A stretch of DNA of 64,000 nucleotides from REEB76 sp963774895 (GTDB lineage Bacteria; Pseudomonadota; Gammaproteobacteria; Natronospirales; REEB76). The translations under genes and the position numbers were made by a program. The notes below the pieces were generated by a model. The model worked only from the letters and a program-made list of their open reading frames with translations, made no database searches and had not been told where the DNA came from. The stretch spans positions 62,001 through 126,000 of the forward strand of contig CAVZGN010000002.1 of assembly GCA_963774895.1 (NCBI GenBank). The letters are read 5' to 3'. Positions within the stretch are counted from its first letter, which is position 1, and each line of letters starts with the position of its first letter. Of this stretch, positions 16,070 through 25,374 are shown piece after piece.

Positions 16070-18511
16070 TCAACTGCTGCGTTTTAAATTTCCTCGGCAT
16101 AGGCGCAGCGCGGTAGCCAGTTCCATGCCGGTCTGAAACCGGGCATCCGGGTTCTTCTGCAGCAAGCGCTCCACCACATCCTTGAGACACGGCGTAATGT
16201 CCGGTCGCAGAAAGGTCACGTCGGGCGGTGGTGTATGCGAAACTTTGAACATCAAGCCGGTCAACGAGGGCGCCTCGAAGGGCAATTCACCGCGCAATAG
16301 CTGATACAGGGTGACACCCAGAGAATAGAGATCGCTGCGACCATCCGCCTTCTTGCCAGCCACTTGCTCGGGTGACATATAGGATGGACTACCGAGGATG
16401 GTGCCGGAGCGTGTGCGTGCGGCGTTGAGCAGCAAGGCCACGCCAAAATCGGTGATCTTGAGCTGACCGGTCTTGCGCTCATACATGATGTTGGCGGGTT
16501 TGATGTCCCGATGCACCACTTGGCGGCTGTGGGCATATTCCAGTGCTTCGGCCACTTTGATGACCACAGCCATGACTTCATCGATGGGTAGCAGATTCCC
16601 CGGCGTGGTGTAGTGCTCCAGCGATTCACCCGCCAGATAGTCCATGGCGATGTATGCCAGGTCCTGGTCCTCGCCCACGTCATAGATGGTGACGATATTG
16701 GGATGGTTGAGTCGCCCGGCGGTCTCGGCTTCGCGGAAAAACCGTTGCGAGACCTCAGCAGGAACACCGCCCTGGAATTCATCCTTGAATGACAGGGTCT
16801 TAATGGCCACAGTACGATTGATTTTCTGATCCCGCCCCAGATACACCACGCTCATGGCGCCGCGCCCCAATTCCTTGATGAGCTCATAACGACCCAAGAC
16901 CGGTTTCTGCAGTCCATTGTCGGGCAATGAGATATGCGGCCCGCGCCGGTGGGTGATGGTGGTATGGCTGTCGAGCGCCTGTAATTTTTGCAGCCGCTCG
17001 TCCACATCGCCGAACTGGGGTACCAGGCGTTTCATCTCCGTATAGACTTCCATGGCTGCCGCGTAGCGGCGATGACGCTCGTGATCATGACCGAGTTGCA
17101 AGAGGTTTTTATGCAAGGCGCTGGAAGGCAGGCATTTGCCGTAATGCACCAGCGCGTCGTCGAAGCGACCGAGGGCCTGGCAAGCGAGTGCCAACTGGCG
17201 GTTAGTTTCTGAATAATCCTCACGCGAGACCCCATGGCGATCACTCAGATAGCGGGCTGTGGATACCACCACATACCCGACGATGAGAAATAGCACCGGC
17301 AGGGTTAATGGCAGCCATAAACCACGCGCGATCAACGGGATGAATTCGCCGTTTACCAGCACCACCAATAACAGCACACTCGCGGCGCTGCTCATCCATA
17401 TACGCAGGCGTGGAACCGCAAACAGTAGGTAAATTCCCAGCAGCAATATGAGCAAACCGCGCAACCACCAGGCCCAGAATGGTGTGGCCATCAGGTCATC
17501 ATTGAGGATGCTGGATACCATGCCGGCTGCCACTAGAGTTTGTGAGCTGGCTGAATCCACTGTCTGTCCCACGATCACAGCTTTGCCGGTAAAATTTTCT
17601 GCGGGTGTCTTGCTATCCAGCACATCATCGATTGCATACACCGGGATTGTGTTGCGATTACGGCCAGCCGCATAATCACGCGGGATAACCTGCATATATT
17701 GGTCAGTGAACAGATACGTATCACCCAGACTGATACCGCCGGTGGCGTGTGGAATGATGTCGCTGTTCTTCAAACCCAAATCACGCGCAGCGACCAATAA
17801 GGCAAATGATGGCAACAATTGCTCGCCATCACTGACGATCAGTGGCTGGGCGCCGGTAGAAAAGACGTCCGGCAGGTAACCGATGCCGGTTGCCGCCTGT
17901 CCCAGCCGGGCAAGTGGTGCATGCAACCGCACATTGATGGGCTTGAAAAAAATCCCCGCAACGCCGATCGAGTCTGGGTGGGCCACGTTCATCTTGAAAA
18001 CCAGCCACGGCGGCAGATCCGCCGCGCTGGAATCGGAATCCGAGGTGCCGCGTGCCGCCAGTACTACGTCGCCTGCGTTCTGGATGCTTTCCGCGAAGGC
18101 CGCGTCCGTAGCCAACTCATTCTGCGCTTGTGAAATCAGGGACGCCGCTTCATGGTTGCTGCCGATACTACGCAGGGCCGACAATTTCTTCAGGTAATCC
18201 AGCGCCGCCGTATTCTGGGCGTTATCGAATTCCGGTACAAAGGCGATGACCCGGGCTTTGTCGGCAGCCAGCTGCGAAGTTAAATCAGTGAAAATGTTGC
18301 GTGGCCAAGGCCAGTGTCCGTGTTTCTGCAAGGCAGTCGCGTCGATGCCCACCACCGCTACATCGGCATTGGGCGGATGTGGCGGTACCAGCCACACGCC
18401 CGCCTCATAGATCGCGAGCTCCAGCCCACGGCCGAACTGAAATATCGCTGCCACAGCAATCAGCAGCGTCACGATGAAGCCGGCAATTAAATTGACTCGA
18501 GTACGCGTCAT
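16070..18511 (-). CDS. CHASE2-domain membrane Ser/Thr protein kinase
   Basis: An 813-residue receptor kinase. A transmembrane segment near residues 8-27 leads to a large periplasmic CHASE2 sensor domain (DVAVVGIDATALQKHGHWPWPR is its signature start). About three membrane helices (residues ~335-430) follow, then a TPR-like helical linker, then a C-terminal Hanks-type kinase (~residues 535-805). Kinase motifs are intact: GRGAMSVVYLG (P-loop), VAIKTL (Lys), HRDIKPAN (catalytic loop), DFG and SPEQ. The start at 18511 (MTRTRV) is preferred over an ATG 33 bp upstream because it puts the membrane helix at the N-terminus. No phosphatase or FHA partner is adjacent. Confidence 0.92.
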   Translation of the reverse strand: MTRTRVNLIAGFIVTLLIAVAAIFQFGRGLELAIYEAGVWLVPPHPPNADVAVVGIDATALQKHGHWPWPRNIFTDLTSQLAADKARVIAFVPEFDNAQNTAALDYLKKLSALRSIGSNHEAASLISQAQNELATDAAFAESIQNAGDVVLAARGTSDSDSSAADLPPWLVFKMNVAHPDSIGVAGIFFKPINVRLHAPLARLGQAATGIGYLPDVFSTGAQPLIVSDGEQLLPSFALLVAARDLGLKNSDIIPHATGGISLGDTYLFTDQYMQVIPRDYAAGRNRNTIPVYAIDDVLDSKTPAENFTGKAVIVGQTVDSASSQTLVAAGMVSSILNDDLMATPFWAWWLRGLLILLLGIYLLFAVPRLRIWMSSAASVLLLVVLVNGEFIPLIARGLWLPLTLPVLFLIVGYVVVSTARYLSDRHGVSREDYSETNRQLALACQALGRFDDALVHYGKCLPSSALHKNLLQLGHDHERHRRYAAAMEVYTEMKRLVPQFGDVDERLQKLQALDSHTTITHRRGPHISLPDNGLQKPVLGRYELIKELGRGAMSVVYLGRDQKINRTVAIKTLSFKDEFQGGVPAEVSQRFFREAETAGRLNHPNIVTIYDVGEDQDLAYIAMDYLAGESLEHYTTPGNLLPIDEVMAVVIKVAEALEYAHSRQVVHRDIKPANIMYERKTGQLKITDFGVALLLNAARTRSGTILGSPSYMSPEQVAGKKADGRSDLYSLGVTLYQLLRGELPFEAPSLTGLMFKVSHTPPPDVTFLRPDITPCLKDVVERLLQKNPDARFQTGMELATALRLCRGNLKRSS

Positions 18512-18639
18512 GATCCGCCTGCTGTGAAACCCGGCTATAGGCATGCCCCATCCTCACTCCGCAGGGCAGCCGGCATGACCTAGATTATGCAAAATAGCTT
18601 ATCTGAGATTTACCCGCCGTGATATAGGCTGGCTGATAA

Positions 18640-19083
18640 TCATGAGCGCCGGGATTCGGTGCGTTTCTTGAGAGCGAGGTTGAAAGCCGCAAACCCGTCG
18701 CTCGCGACCGACTCAAAGCTCCGCGATAAAAACAGCGTAAGAAAACCACCATATTCCTCGCTCTGCCGCACCCGTGTGTGGCCGCCAAACTGATACTCAA
18801 GAGCGAATTCATGTTCCCGATCGAGCAATCCCGAAAACCACAGACGTTCTATCCAACGAAAGCTGCGCGGCGCTGTGGCCTGTAATACCATGGACTTGAA
18901 TTCACGCGTTTGATCGTTTGCGGCCAGCTGCGTGATGTAAAGATATGATCCCGGCACCGCCCGTCCCTCGATGCTCAACAGATACTTGCTCCATTCGGAA
19001 TATCTGGGGAAATCCATCAGCACCTCCCAGACCTTCTCGGGTGGCGCGTGGATATCGATGCTCGCCTTGATGACGCGTTTCAT
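18640..19083 (-). CDS. SRPBCC (START-like) family protein
   Basis: A 147-residue protein of the Bet v1/START-like fold: IKASIDIHAPPEKVWEVLMDFPRYSEWSKYL at the N-terminus is the standard opening of the family, and the rest gives the expected beta strands and long C-terminal helix. Such proteins bind hydrophobic ligands; the ligand is unknown. It overlaps the upstream small membrane protein gene by 4 bp, suggesting translational coupling. Confidence 0.85.
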   Translation of the reverse strand: MKRVIKASIDIHAPPEKVWEVLMDFPRYSEWSKYLLSIEGRAVPGSYLYITQLAANDQTREFKSMVLQATAPRSFRWIERLWFSGLLDREHEFALEYQFGGHTRVRQSEEYGGFLTLFLSRSFESVASDGFAAFNLALKKRTESRRS

Positions 19084-19517
19084 GATGATTGAAATTCGCT
19101 GGTGTGCAGCCGCAGACTGCGCACAAAATCGCGCAGGTTGCGTCCGGCATTGGCCGCCAGCAGCAGGGCAAGACCGGCGAAATCATTGAAGCTGCCGCTC
19201 ATGCCTGTAAGCACCATCACCAGAATGGTCAGCAGCGAGGGCAATCCGATTGCGATCCATACCATGGGTGCCAGCAACCTATAGTTTTGCGCCGTATGTT
19301 GTTCCACCCGGCGCGGTGCCAAAGCAAAAAAGCTGGCGGCGATCACCGGTACGCAAGCGGTAAATATCAGCACCGCGCGATTCGCCTGGCCGCTGGGCAT
19401 CCAGAACCATGCCTGCATGATTACCAATGCGGTGCCCGCCAGGCCCAACAGGGTCGCCACCAATTGCAAACTGATTTCTGAGATGTGCATGTTAGTGGCG
19501 CTGGGAACCTCGGGCAT
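19080..19517 (-). CDS. Four-helix inner-membrane protein, unknown
   Basis: A 145-residue (from 19517) or 136-residue (from 19490) protein with four hydrophobic segments: LQLVATLLGLAGTALVIM, AVLIFTACVPVIAASFFAL, MVWIAIGLPSLLTILVMVL and DFAGLALLLAANAG. The frame is open further upstream but would overlap the preceding gene with a non-membrane, Arg-rich extension. No family is recognised. It sits between another four-helix protein and the SRPBCC protein, with 2-4 bp junctions, so the three are likely one transcript. Confidence 0.6.
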   Translation of the reverse strand: MPEVPSATNMHISEISLQLVATLLGLAGTALVIMQAWFWMPSGQANRAVLIFTACVPVIAASFFALAPRRVEQHTAQNYRLLAPMVWIAIGLPSLLTILVMVLTGMSGSFNDFAGLALLLAANAGRNLRDFVRSLRLHTSEFQSS

Positions 19518-19519
19518 GA

Positions 19520-19864
19520 CTAGGTGCGCACATACCCGACGATCATGAGGGCCAGCGCGACGGCGGCGAAACCCGCATGCAGACTCACAATAAGCCCGGG
19601 CAACGGCTGGCAACTGGCGCGGAAACCAAATAGCAGCAGGCCGCCGGTGGCGGTCAGCACCAGCAATACCGTAGCGGCATTCACCAGGGTGTTGTGGGGG
19701 AAGCGCAGATCATGCATCACCAGCAGCACGATGAGCGTAATACCGGCGACGCCGTGCAAGCTGCTGATTATCAGCGGTGACGTGCGTCCGCGCATCCCCA
19801 AGGCCGCGAACAGGATTCCAGCGAGCATCACGCAGAACAGCAAGACCAAGAGCGCCAGCAGCAT
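19520..19864 (-). CDS. Small four-helix membrane protein, unknown
   Basis: A 114-residue protein that is nearly all membrane: four hydrophobic segments starting MLLALLVLLFCVMLAGILFA, with a conserved-looking SSLHGVAGI and SLHAGFAAVALALMI. The paired histidines in helices 2 and 4 could bind haem, but that is only a suggestion. It ends 2 bp before the next membrane-protein gene. Confidence 0.6.
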   Translation of the reverse strand: MLLALLVLLFCVMLAGILFAALGMRGRTSPLIISSLHGVAGITLIVLLVMHDLRFPHNTLVNAATVLLVLTATGGLLLFGFRASCQPLPGLIVSLHAGFAAVALALMIVGYVRT

Positions 19865-19925
19865 GCGGTTTTACCCGTTGATGGGACGCCAATGATAACG
19901 GCCTGCCGTTGGCTTGCAAGGGTGC

Positions 19926-21230
19926 TCAGGATTTGCCGGTGTAAATCACGCGCCATATGCGTCCATGCTGGGTATCGCCGATATATAGGGCGCCGTCGGG
20001 ACCCTGGGCAAGTCCCATGGGCCGGTAACGTGCCGTGCCTGGAGAGAGAATCGGCGTTTCACCCGCGAAACCATCCGCGAACACCTGATACCCGCCGGCG
20101 GGAGTTATACCTTTGAAGGGCACGAACACCACTTTGTAGCCAGCCTGCGGCAATGGCGCGCGGTTCCAGGAACCATGGAAACTGATGAATGCGCCGTGGC
20201 CATAGGCTGGGGGAAACAACCTACTGCTATAGAACAGCACGGCTTCCGGTGCCCAATGGCCCGGAAACGCCAGCAGGGGTTTGCCGTAGCCGGCGCAATC
20301 GCCGGTCTTTCTGCCATCGCCGCCGTATTCAGGGGCCAGTACCCGCTTGTTTTGCAGCTGGTCGTAATAGCAGTAGGGCCAGCCGAAATCATTGCCCCGC
20401 CGGATCAGGACAAATTCTTCCGCCGGCAACTCGGCGCTCTGTTGCGCGCTGTAAAGCTTTGGCCAATTGTCGTAAAGCTGGTCACGTCCCATCAGCGTTG
20501 CATATAGAGCACTGACAGGGGTGTTCCAGCTAATAGCCACCGCATTGCGGATACCGGTGGCATAGCGGCTGCCGTCTTCGCCGAATATCTGATTGAGCCT
20601 ATCCGCATCGAACACCCAGATGCCGCCGTGCTGTACCAGCAGCGGACAGGGATTGATCCCCGGCGAACCCGGTACACGGTCCTCATGCTGACAGGCGTTG
20701 GAAGGCGCGCCAACATTTACATAAATATGCCCTTTGTCGTCGAGCGCAATGGTTTTGGGCGCATGCTCATGTTGCTCGGGAAAACCGCTGATCACCACCT
20801 GCGGATGCGGATCCGGCAGCAGTTGTCCGGGAATCAATCGATAACGCAGCACCTCGGTGTCACTGGCAAAGTAAAGATAGCCATTATGTATACTGATGCC
20901 GGTGCCGGATTCAGTGCCGAAATATTTGATGATATCGGCATGGCCGTCGCCGGTGCTGTCGCGCAACGCCACGATGCCGCCACCGGCATGCGGAGATTGC
21001 AACGCCACATACACATCACCGTTGCCGTTGACCACCATATGGCGAGCGACGCCCAGATCGTCTGCAAACACCGTGGCGCAGAACCCCGCTGGCAGTGAAA
21101 TACCACCATTATTCGGGTCGCACTGCAGCGTATTTTTGGCCATCACCGGCTGCAGCTCCGTAACTGCCAAGCATGCAAGTAGGGCAATCAGGCGCGTGCT
21201 GATCAGCGACCTTCTGTTATATGTGGACAT
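19926..21230 (-). CDS. Secreted sorbosone dehydrogenase-like (PQQ-type beta-propeller) protein
   Basis: A 434-residue protein with a Sec signal (residues ~10-32, ending QPVMA) followed by a six-bladed glucose/sorbosone dehydrogenase propeller. Typical segments are GFCATVFADDLGVARHMVV, the GHIYVNVGAPSNACQHEDR loop, RYATGIRNAVAI, GNDFGWPYCYYD and the C-terminal PMGLAQGPDGALYIGDT. The family oxidises sugars using PQQ in the periplasm; whether this one binds PQQ is not known. The ATG at 21230 gives a clean signal peptide; longer frames run into the upstream gene. Confidence 0.85.
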   Translation of the reverse strand: MSTYNRRSLISTRLIALLACLAVTELQPVMAKNTLQCDPNNGGISLPAGFCATVFADDLGVARHMVVNGNGDVYVALQSPHAGGGIVALRDSTGDGHADIIKYFGTESGTGISIHNGYLYFASDTEVLRYRLIPGQLLPDPHPQVVISGFPEQHEHAPKTIALDDKGHIYVNVGAPSNACQHEDRVPGSPGINPCPLLVQHGGIWVFDADRLNQIFGEDGSRYATGIRNAVAISWNTPVSALYATLMGRDQLYDNWPKLYSAQQSAELPAEEFVLIRRGNDFGWPYCYYDQLQNKRVLAPEYGGDGRKTGDCAGYGKPLLAFPGHWAPEAVLFYSSRLFPPAYGHGAFISFHGSWNRAPLPQAGYKVVFVPFKGITPAGGYQVFADGFAGETPILSPGTARYRPMGLAQGPDGALYIGDTQHGRIWRVIYTGKS

Positions 21231-21274
21231 TGTTTTGGGTAGCATTTTGCGTAAAGCATTATCCTGCACGGATA

Positions 21275-21871
21275 TCACTGAATGGTGAACGGTACCAGTG
21301 TCGAGATGAACACACTAGGCGCCAGTTGATCCGACGTAGCAATTCCCGTGGGCATGCAGTTGATGCTGGCGGATGTAGTGGAAGAGCTTGAAGAACTACT
21401 GCTGTTGTTACAGGTCATCCCTCCAATCGCTTCGTATGTACCAGTGGGCACTAATTGATTGCTATCGTTGACCTGAAACCAGGTAACGGTGAATGTCTGA
21501 GTCTCACCTGCCTGGAATGTCAGACTGCTGGTGCTTTGGGAAAATGTTTGCCCTAATGACCATGTCCATACTTCCGTGGCGGTGCCGCTATCCACGACTT
21601 CGAAGTTGTACTGTTGCGCGGTGCTGAAGGTGATCGTCTGGCTCGAGCTCGTACGGTTACGCACGCTGAGTACGAACTGAATCTCGTCTCCTGAGTTAAA
21701 GGTACTGGCTACATTGCCACTGGCATCTTCCACCGCCAGGGTGGTGACGAATACTGGGCCATCGGAACCGATACCGTTGGTGGTGCTGGTCTGGCACTGG
21801 CTGAGCGAGGAACCCAATAGCAGCGCTGCGCACAGGGTAATCCCCGTTATCCGTATGATCCGCGTCAGCAT
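21275..21871 (-). CDS. Secreted BsuPI-domain protein
   Basis: A 198-residue exported protein with signal peptide MLTRIIRITGITLCAALLLG. The mature part has a BsuPI (proteinase-inhibitor-like) immunoglobulin fold: FNSGDEIQFVLSVRNRTSSSQTITFSTAQQYNFEVVD and VWTWSLGQTFSQSTSSLTFQAGETQTFTVTW. A serine-rich tract follows, then a C-terminal extension outside the usual domain. A Cys soon after the signal (SLSQC) does not fit a good lipobox. It is 44 bp upstream of the sorbosone-dehydrogenase-like gene on the same strand. Inhibitor activity is not shown for most family members. Confidence 0.75.
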   Translation of the reverse strand: MLTRIIRITGITLCAALLLGSSLSQCQTSTTNGIGSDGPVFVTTLAVEDASGNVASTFNSGDEIQFVLSVRNRTSSSQTITFSTAQQYNFEVVDSGTATEVWTWSLGQTFSQSTSSLTFQAGETQTFTVTWFQVNDSNQLVPTGTYEAIGGMTCNNSSSSSSSSTTSASINCMPTGIATSDQLAPSVFISTLVPFTIQ

Positions 21872-22022
21872 GTGACGTTTACCTGGCTATCTATCGGGGC
21901 TTCAGATTATAGTCCCGTAGCGGATGTAAAGACTGATGCTGAAAAACCATAAGCCCCGTCATAACAGGGAGCATCTCCGCCCAATCCAGTAAGATTATCG
22001 GGCCTGGGAGACCGCGCACATC

Positions 22023-24041
22023 ATGGAACACACCACCCTACGTTCGATCCTGATCCTGCTGGCCGTGGCGGTGCTGGTGGTGGCAGGGCTCAAGCGGGTG
22101 AAACTCCCTACCATCATCGCTTACCTGGCCACGGGTTTCGTGGTCGGGCCGCACGGCCTCGGCTGGATCGCCGACTCGGCGGATACCCGCACCCTGGCGG
22201 AATTCGGCGTGGTATTCCTGTTGTTCACCTTGGGACTGGAATTCTCGTTGCGGCGGCTGATCGTGATGCGCAAGGCGGTATTCGTGCTCGGCGGGCTGCA
22301 GGTTTTGTTGACCACTGCCGGCACGGCAGCCATGGCCTGGCTGTTCGGTGCACAGGCGCCGGTGGCGGTGGTGATCGGTGGCGCCTTCGCCATGTCCTCC
22401 ACCGCCATCGTGGCGAAGCAACTGGCGGAGCAGAACGAGCTCAATCTGCAGCACGGACGGCTCGCCATCGCGGTGCTGCTGTTCCAGGATCTGGCCGTCA
22501 TCCCCTTCCTGATACTGATTCCGGGACTGGCCCACGGCATCGGCACACAATTCGCCACTGATTTGCTCTGGACCTTCGCCAAAGGTTTACTGGCGGTGAT
22601 CGTGATCCTGGCTTTCGGCCGCTGGCTGCTGAGACCGTTGTTCCACCAGATCGCCACGACGCGTTCCGCGGAGCTGTTCACGCTGGCAGTGCTGCTGTTC
22701 ACGCTCACCGCTTCCTGGGGTACCGCGGCACTCGGCCTGTCGCTGGCGCTCGGCGCTTTCCTGGCCGGCATGATGCTGGCCGAGACCGAATACCGCCACC
22801 AAGTAGAAGCCGACATCCGCCCATTCCGTGACATCCTGCTGGGATTGTTTTTCGTCACCGTCGGCATGCTGCTCAATCCGCAGACCGTGTTGCATCACTG
22901 GTGGCTGCTGATTGCGAGCGTGATCGTACTGATGCTGTTCAAGACCGGTTTGATCACGCTGCTGGCGCGTCTTCTGGGCAGCGATCGCGCCAGCGCGCTG
23001 CGCACCGGCATGGCGCTCAACCAGGGCGGCGAGTTCGGCTTCGCATTGCTGGCGCTGGGTCTCGCGCAGGCAGTGATACGCCCGGCGCACGCGGAATTCG
23101 GTTTGGCGGTCATCGTACTGAGCATGCTGGCAAGTCCCTTGTGCCTGAGCTACAGCGGTGTGCTGGCCGCGCGTCTGTTTCCGCAGGACGACACTGCGGA
23201 TGCACACGACCGCTTGCAGCACGACATCAGCCGGCAGCAGTTGAACCTGGAGAACCACGTGCTGCTGGTGGGTTACGGACGCGTCGGCCAGAACGTGGCG
23301 CGTTTTCTGGAGCCGGCGGGTTTCAAATTCGTGGCCCTGGACCTGGATCCGGTGCGCGTCAAACATGCGCGCGAAGCCGGTGACCCGGTGTACTACGGTG
23401 ACGGCACCAATCCGGCAATGCTGAGGGCCGCTGGAGTAGAACGTGCCCGCATTGTGGTGATCACCTATTTCAGTATTCCGGTGGCGCTCAAGATACTGGA
23501 ACACGTAAAAAGGATGCGCCCTGACATACCGGTGCTGGTGCGCACCCGCGATGACGCCGAGCTGGACAAACTCATGCAGGCCGGTGCCACCGAAGTGATC
23601 CCCGAGACCATGGAATCCAGCCTCATGGTGGCCTCGCACCTATTGCATCTGCTGGGCATGCCCATGGGCGAGATCCTGCGCAAGGTGGAGGAAGTACGCA
23701 GCCATCGCTACAGCCTGTTGCGCAGCGTGTTCCGCGGCCAGGATGCCTTGCCCATCGATCCCAGCCATGCATTCCGCGAACAGCTGTACACCGTGACGCT
23801 CGATGCAGGCGCCTATGCTATCGGCAAGAGCATCGGCGAATTGAATCTCAAAGCCGCAAAAATTGTGGTCACAGCCCTGCGCCGCGAAGGCGTGGTGGGT
23901 CGTCAGCCCTCCGCGGACACGCTGCTCAAGAAAGATGATGTGATGGTACTCTGGGGCACACCGGAGGATCTGGAAAACGCTGAGGAGATCTTGCTACGCG
24001 GGGTGCGCGTAAAAGTTCGTCAAATGAAAGAACCCGCATGA
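22023..24041 (+). CDS. CPA2 family cation:proton antiporter with RCK domains (KefB/YbaL-like)
   Basis: A 672-residue inner-membrane antiporter. About 12 helices (residues 1-390) include LPTIIAYLATGFVVGPHGLGW, EFGVVFLLFTLGLEFS and LFQDLAVIP. A cytoplasmic TrkA-N/RCK domain follows from residue ~410 with NAD-binding GYGRVGQNVARFL and the ribose-binding acidic end ALDLDP. A TrkA-C domain ends the protein (~585-660). The family exchanges K+ or Na+ for H+, gated by nucleotides or thiol adducts; no KefF/KefG partner is adjacent. Its stop overlaps the purT start (ATGATAA). Confidence 0.92.
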   Translation: MEHTTLRSILILLAVAVLVVAGLKRVKLPTIIAYLATGFVVGPHGLGWIADSADTRTLAEFGVVFLLFTLGLEFSLRRLIVMRKAVFVLGGLQVLLTTAGTAAMAWLFGAQAPVAVVIGGAFAMSSTAIVAKQLAEQNELNLQHGRLAIAVLLFQDLAVIPFLILIPGLAHGIGTQFATDLLWTFAKGLLAVIVILAFGRWLLRPLFHQIATTRSAELFTLAVLLFTLTASWGTAALGLSLALGAFLAGMMLAETEYRHQVEADIRPFRDILLGLFFVTVGMLLNPQTVLHHWWLLIASVIVLMLFKTGLITLLARLLGSDRASALRTGMALNQGGEFGFALLALGLAQAVIRPAHAEFGLAVIVLSMLASPLCLSYSGVLAARLFPQDDTADAHDRLQHDISRQQLNLENHVLLVGYGRVGQNVARFLEPAGFKFVALDLDPVRVKHAREAGDPVYYGDGTNPAMLRAAGVERARIVVITYFSIPVALKILEHVKRMRPDIPVLVRTRDDAELDKLMQAGATEVIPETMESSLMVASHLLHLLGMPMGEILRKVEEVRSHRYSLLRSVFRGQDALPIDPSHAFREQLYTVTLDAGAYAIGKSIGELNLKAAKIVVTALRREGVVGRQPSADTLLKKDDVMVLWGTPEDLENAEEILLRGVRVKVRQMKEPA

Positions 24042-25219
24042 TAAAGATTGGTACGCCGCTCACCGCCAACGCCACCCGCATGCTGTTGCTGGGCTCGGGC
24101 GAACTCGGCAAGGAAGTCACCATCGAAGCACAGCGCTTCGGTGTGGAAGTGATTGCCGTGGACCGCTATGCGCATGCGCCGGCCATGCAGGTGGCGCACC
24201 GGTCGCATGTCATCAATATGCTGGATGGTGCGGAAGTGCGGCGGGTGGTGGAACTGGAGAAACCGCATTTCATCGTGCCGGAACTGGAAGCCATCGCAAC
24301 GCCCACACTGCTGGAACTGGAGCAACAGGGCTGGACCGTGATCCCCACTGCGCGCACCGTGCGCCTCACCATGGACCGCGAAGGCATCCGGCGGCTGGTG
24401 GCCGAAGAACTGAAATTGCATACCTCGGCCTACCGTTTTGCCGACAGCCCCGATGAATTCCAGGTCGCCGTCAAGGCCATCGGACTGCCCTGCGTGGTTA
24501 AGCCAGTGATGAGTTCATCCGGAAAAGGCCAGAGCGTCATCAGGAAGGCATCGGAGATCGAAGCCGCCTGGCAATACGCGCAGATGGGTGGCCGCAGCGG
24601 CCGGGGCCGCGTGATCGTGGAAGGCTTCGTGGACTTCGATTACGAAATCACACTGCTCACTGTAAGGCATGCGGACGGCACCAGTTTCTGCGAACCCGTC
24701 GGGCATCGCCAGGAACAGGGCGATTACCGGGAATCCTGGCAGCCCCAGTCCATGTCGCCGAAAGCTCTGGCCGAAGTTAAGCGTATGGCTCTGACTATCT
24801 CAGACAACTTCGGTGGCCGCGGCATCTTTGGCATGGAGTTCTTCATCAAGCAGGACCAAGTCTGGTTTAGCGAAGTCTCGCCGCGGCCCCACGATACCGG
24901 ACTGGTGACTCTGATCTCCCAGGATCTATCCGAGTTCGCGCTGCATGTGCGCGCCATCCTCGGCCTGCCGATCCCCGTGATCCGCCAGTTTGGTCCTGCG
25001 GCTTCCGCGGTAATCCTGCCACACGGAGACTCTGACGGCCCGTGGTTCGAAAACGTGGACGGGGCCCTCAAGGAACCGGATACCATGCTCAGGCTGTTCG
25101 GCAAGCCGCAAATCCGCGGCCACCGGCGCATGGGCGTGACCCTGGCGCGCGCCGACAGCATCGAGGCAGCCCGCGACAAGGCCCGGCGGGCGGCGGCGGC
25201 GGTGAAAGTCAAACTTTAG
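24038..25219 (+). CDS. purT: Formate-dependent phosphoribosylglycinamide formyltransferase 2
   Basis: A 393-residue ATP-grasp enzyme that makes formyl-GAR from GAR, formate and ATP in purine synthesis. Visible marks are MLLLGSGELGKEVTIEAQRFGVEVIAVDRY, the ATP-grasp loop VMSSSGKGQSVI, EGFVDFDYEITLLTVR, and GRGIFGMEFFI...SEVSPRPHDTG. Length and C-terminus are typical. The start overlaps the antiporter stop by 4 bp, so the two are translationally coupled, although no functional link is obvious. Confidence 0.96.
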   Translation: MIKIGTPLTANATRMLLLGSGELGKEVTIEAQRFGVEVIAVDRYAHAPAMQVAHRSHVINMLDGAEVRRVVELEKPHFIVPELEAIATPTLLELEQQGWTVIPTARTVRLTMDREGIRRLVAEELKLHTSAYRFADSPDEFQVAVKAIGLPCVVKPVMSSSGKGQSVIRKASEIEAAWQYAQMGGRSGRGRVIVEGFVDFDYEITLLTVRHADGTSFCEPVGHRQEQGDYRESWQPQSMSPKALAEVKRMALTISDNFGGRGIFGMEFFIKQDQVWFSEVSPRPHDTGLVTLISQDLSEFALHVRAILGLPIPVIRQFGPAASAVILPHGDSDGPWFENVDGALKEPDTMLRLFGKPQIRGHRRMGVTLARADSIEAARDKARRAAAAVKVKL

Positions 25220-25270
25220 GTCGGAGCACTGTGGCAGCGGTCATCCGATGTACAGGGACGTACAAGTGCT

Positions 25271-25355
25271 GCGAAAGGCAGGGGCGTCGCTAATGCGACG
25301 CCGAAAGCAGCCCGATTGCGATTCCAAAATCATCGCGACGGGCACCGTCGCTCCC
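25271..25355. repeat. REP-like palindromic repeat pair
   Basis: Two tight hairpins lie in the purT-yajQ gap: GGCGTCGC-TAAT-GCGACGCC at 25283-25302 and GCGACGG-GCA-CCGTCGC at 25335-25351. Read on the minus strand the second gives GTGGGAGCGACGGTGCCC, the typical form of REP elements in pseudomonads and Xanthomonadales. Neither hairpin has a T-run. Only one copy is in the window. Confidence 0.6.
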
Positions 25356-25374
25356 ACAAGCCCAAGGAGTTCCC

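Noticed and set aside
15963..16100. A ~45-residue minus-strand frame at the kinase 3' end
   Set aside because: It overlaps the kinase coding sequence, has no ribosome-binding site and no recognisable features.
22587..23639. A 350-codon minus-strand open frame
   Set aside because: It is antisense to the CPA2 antiporter and shows no recognisable domain.
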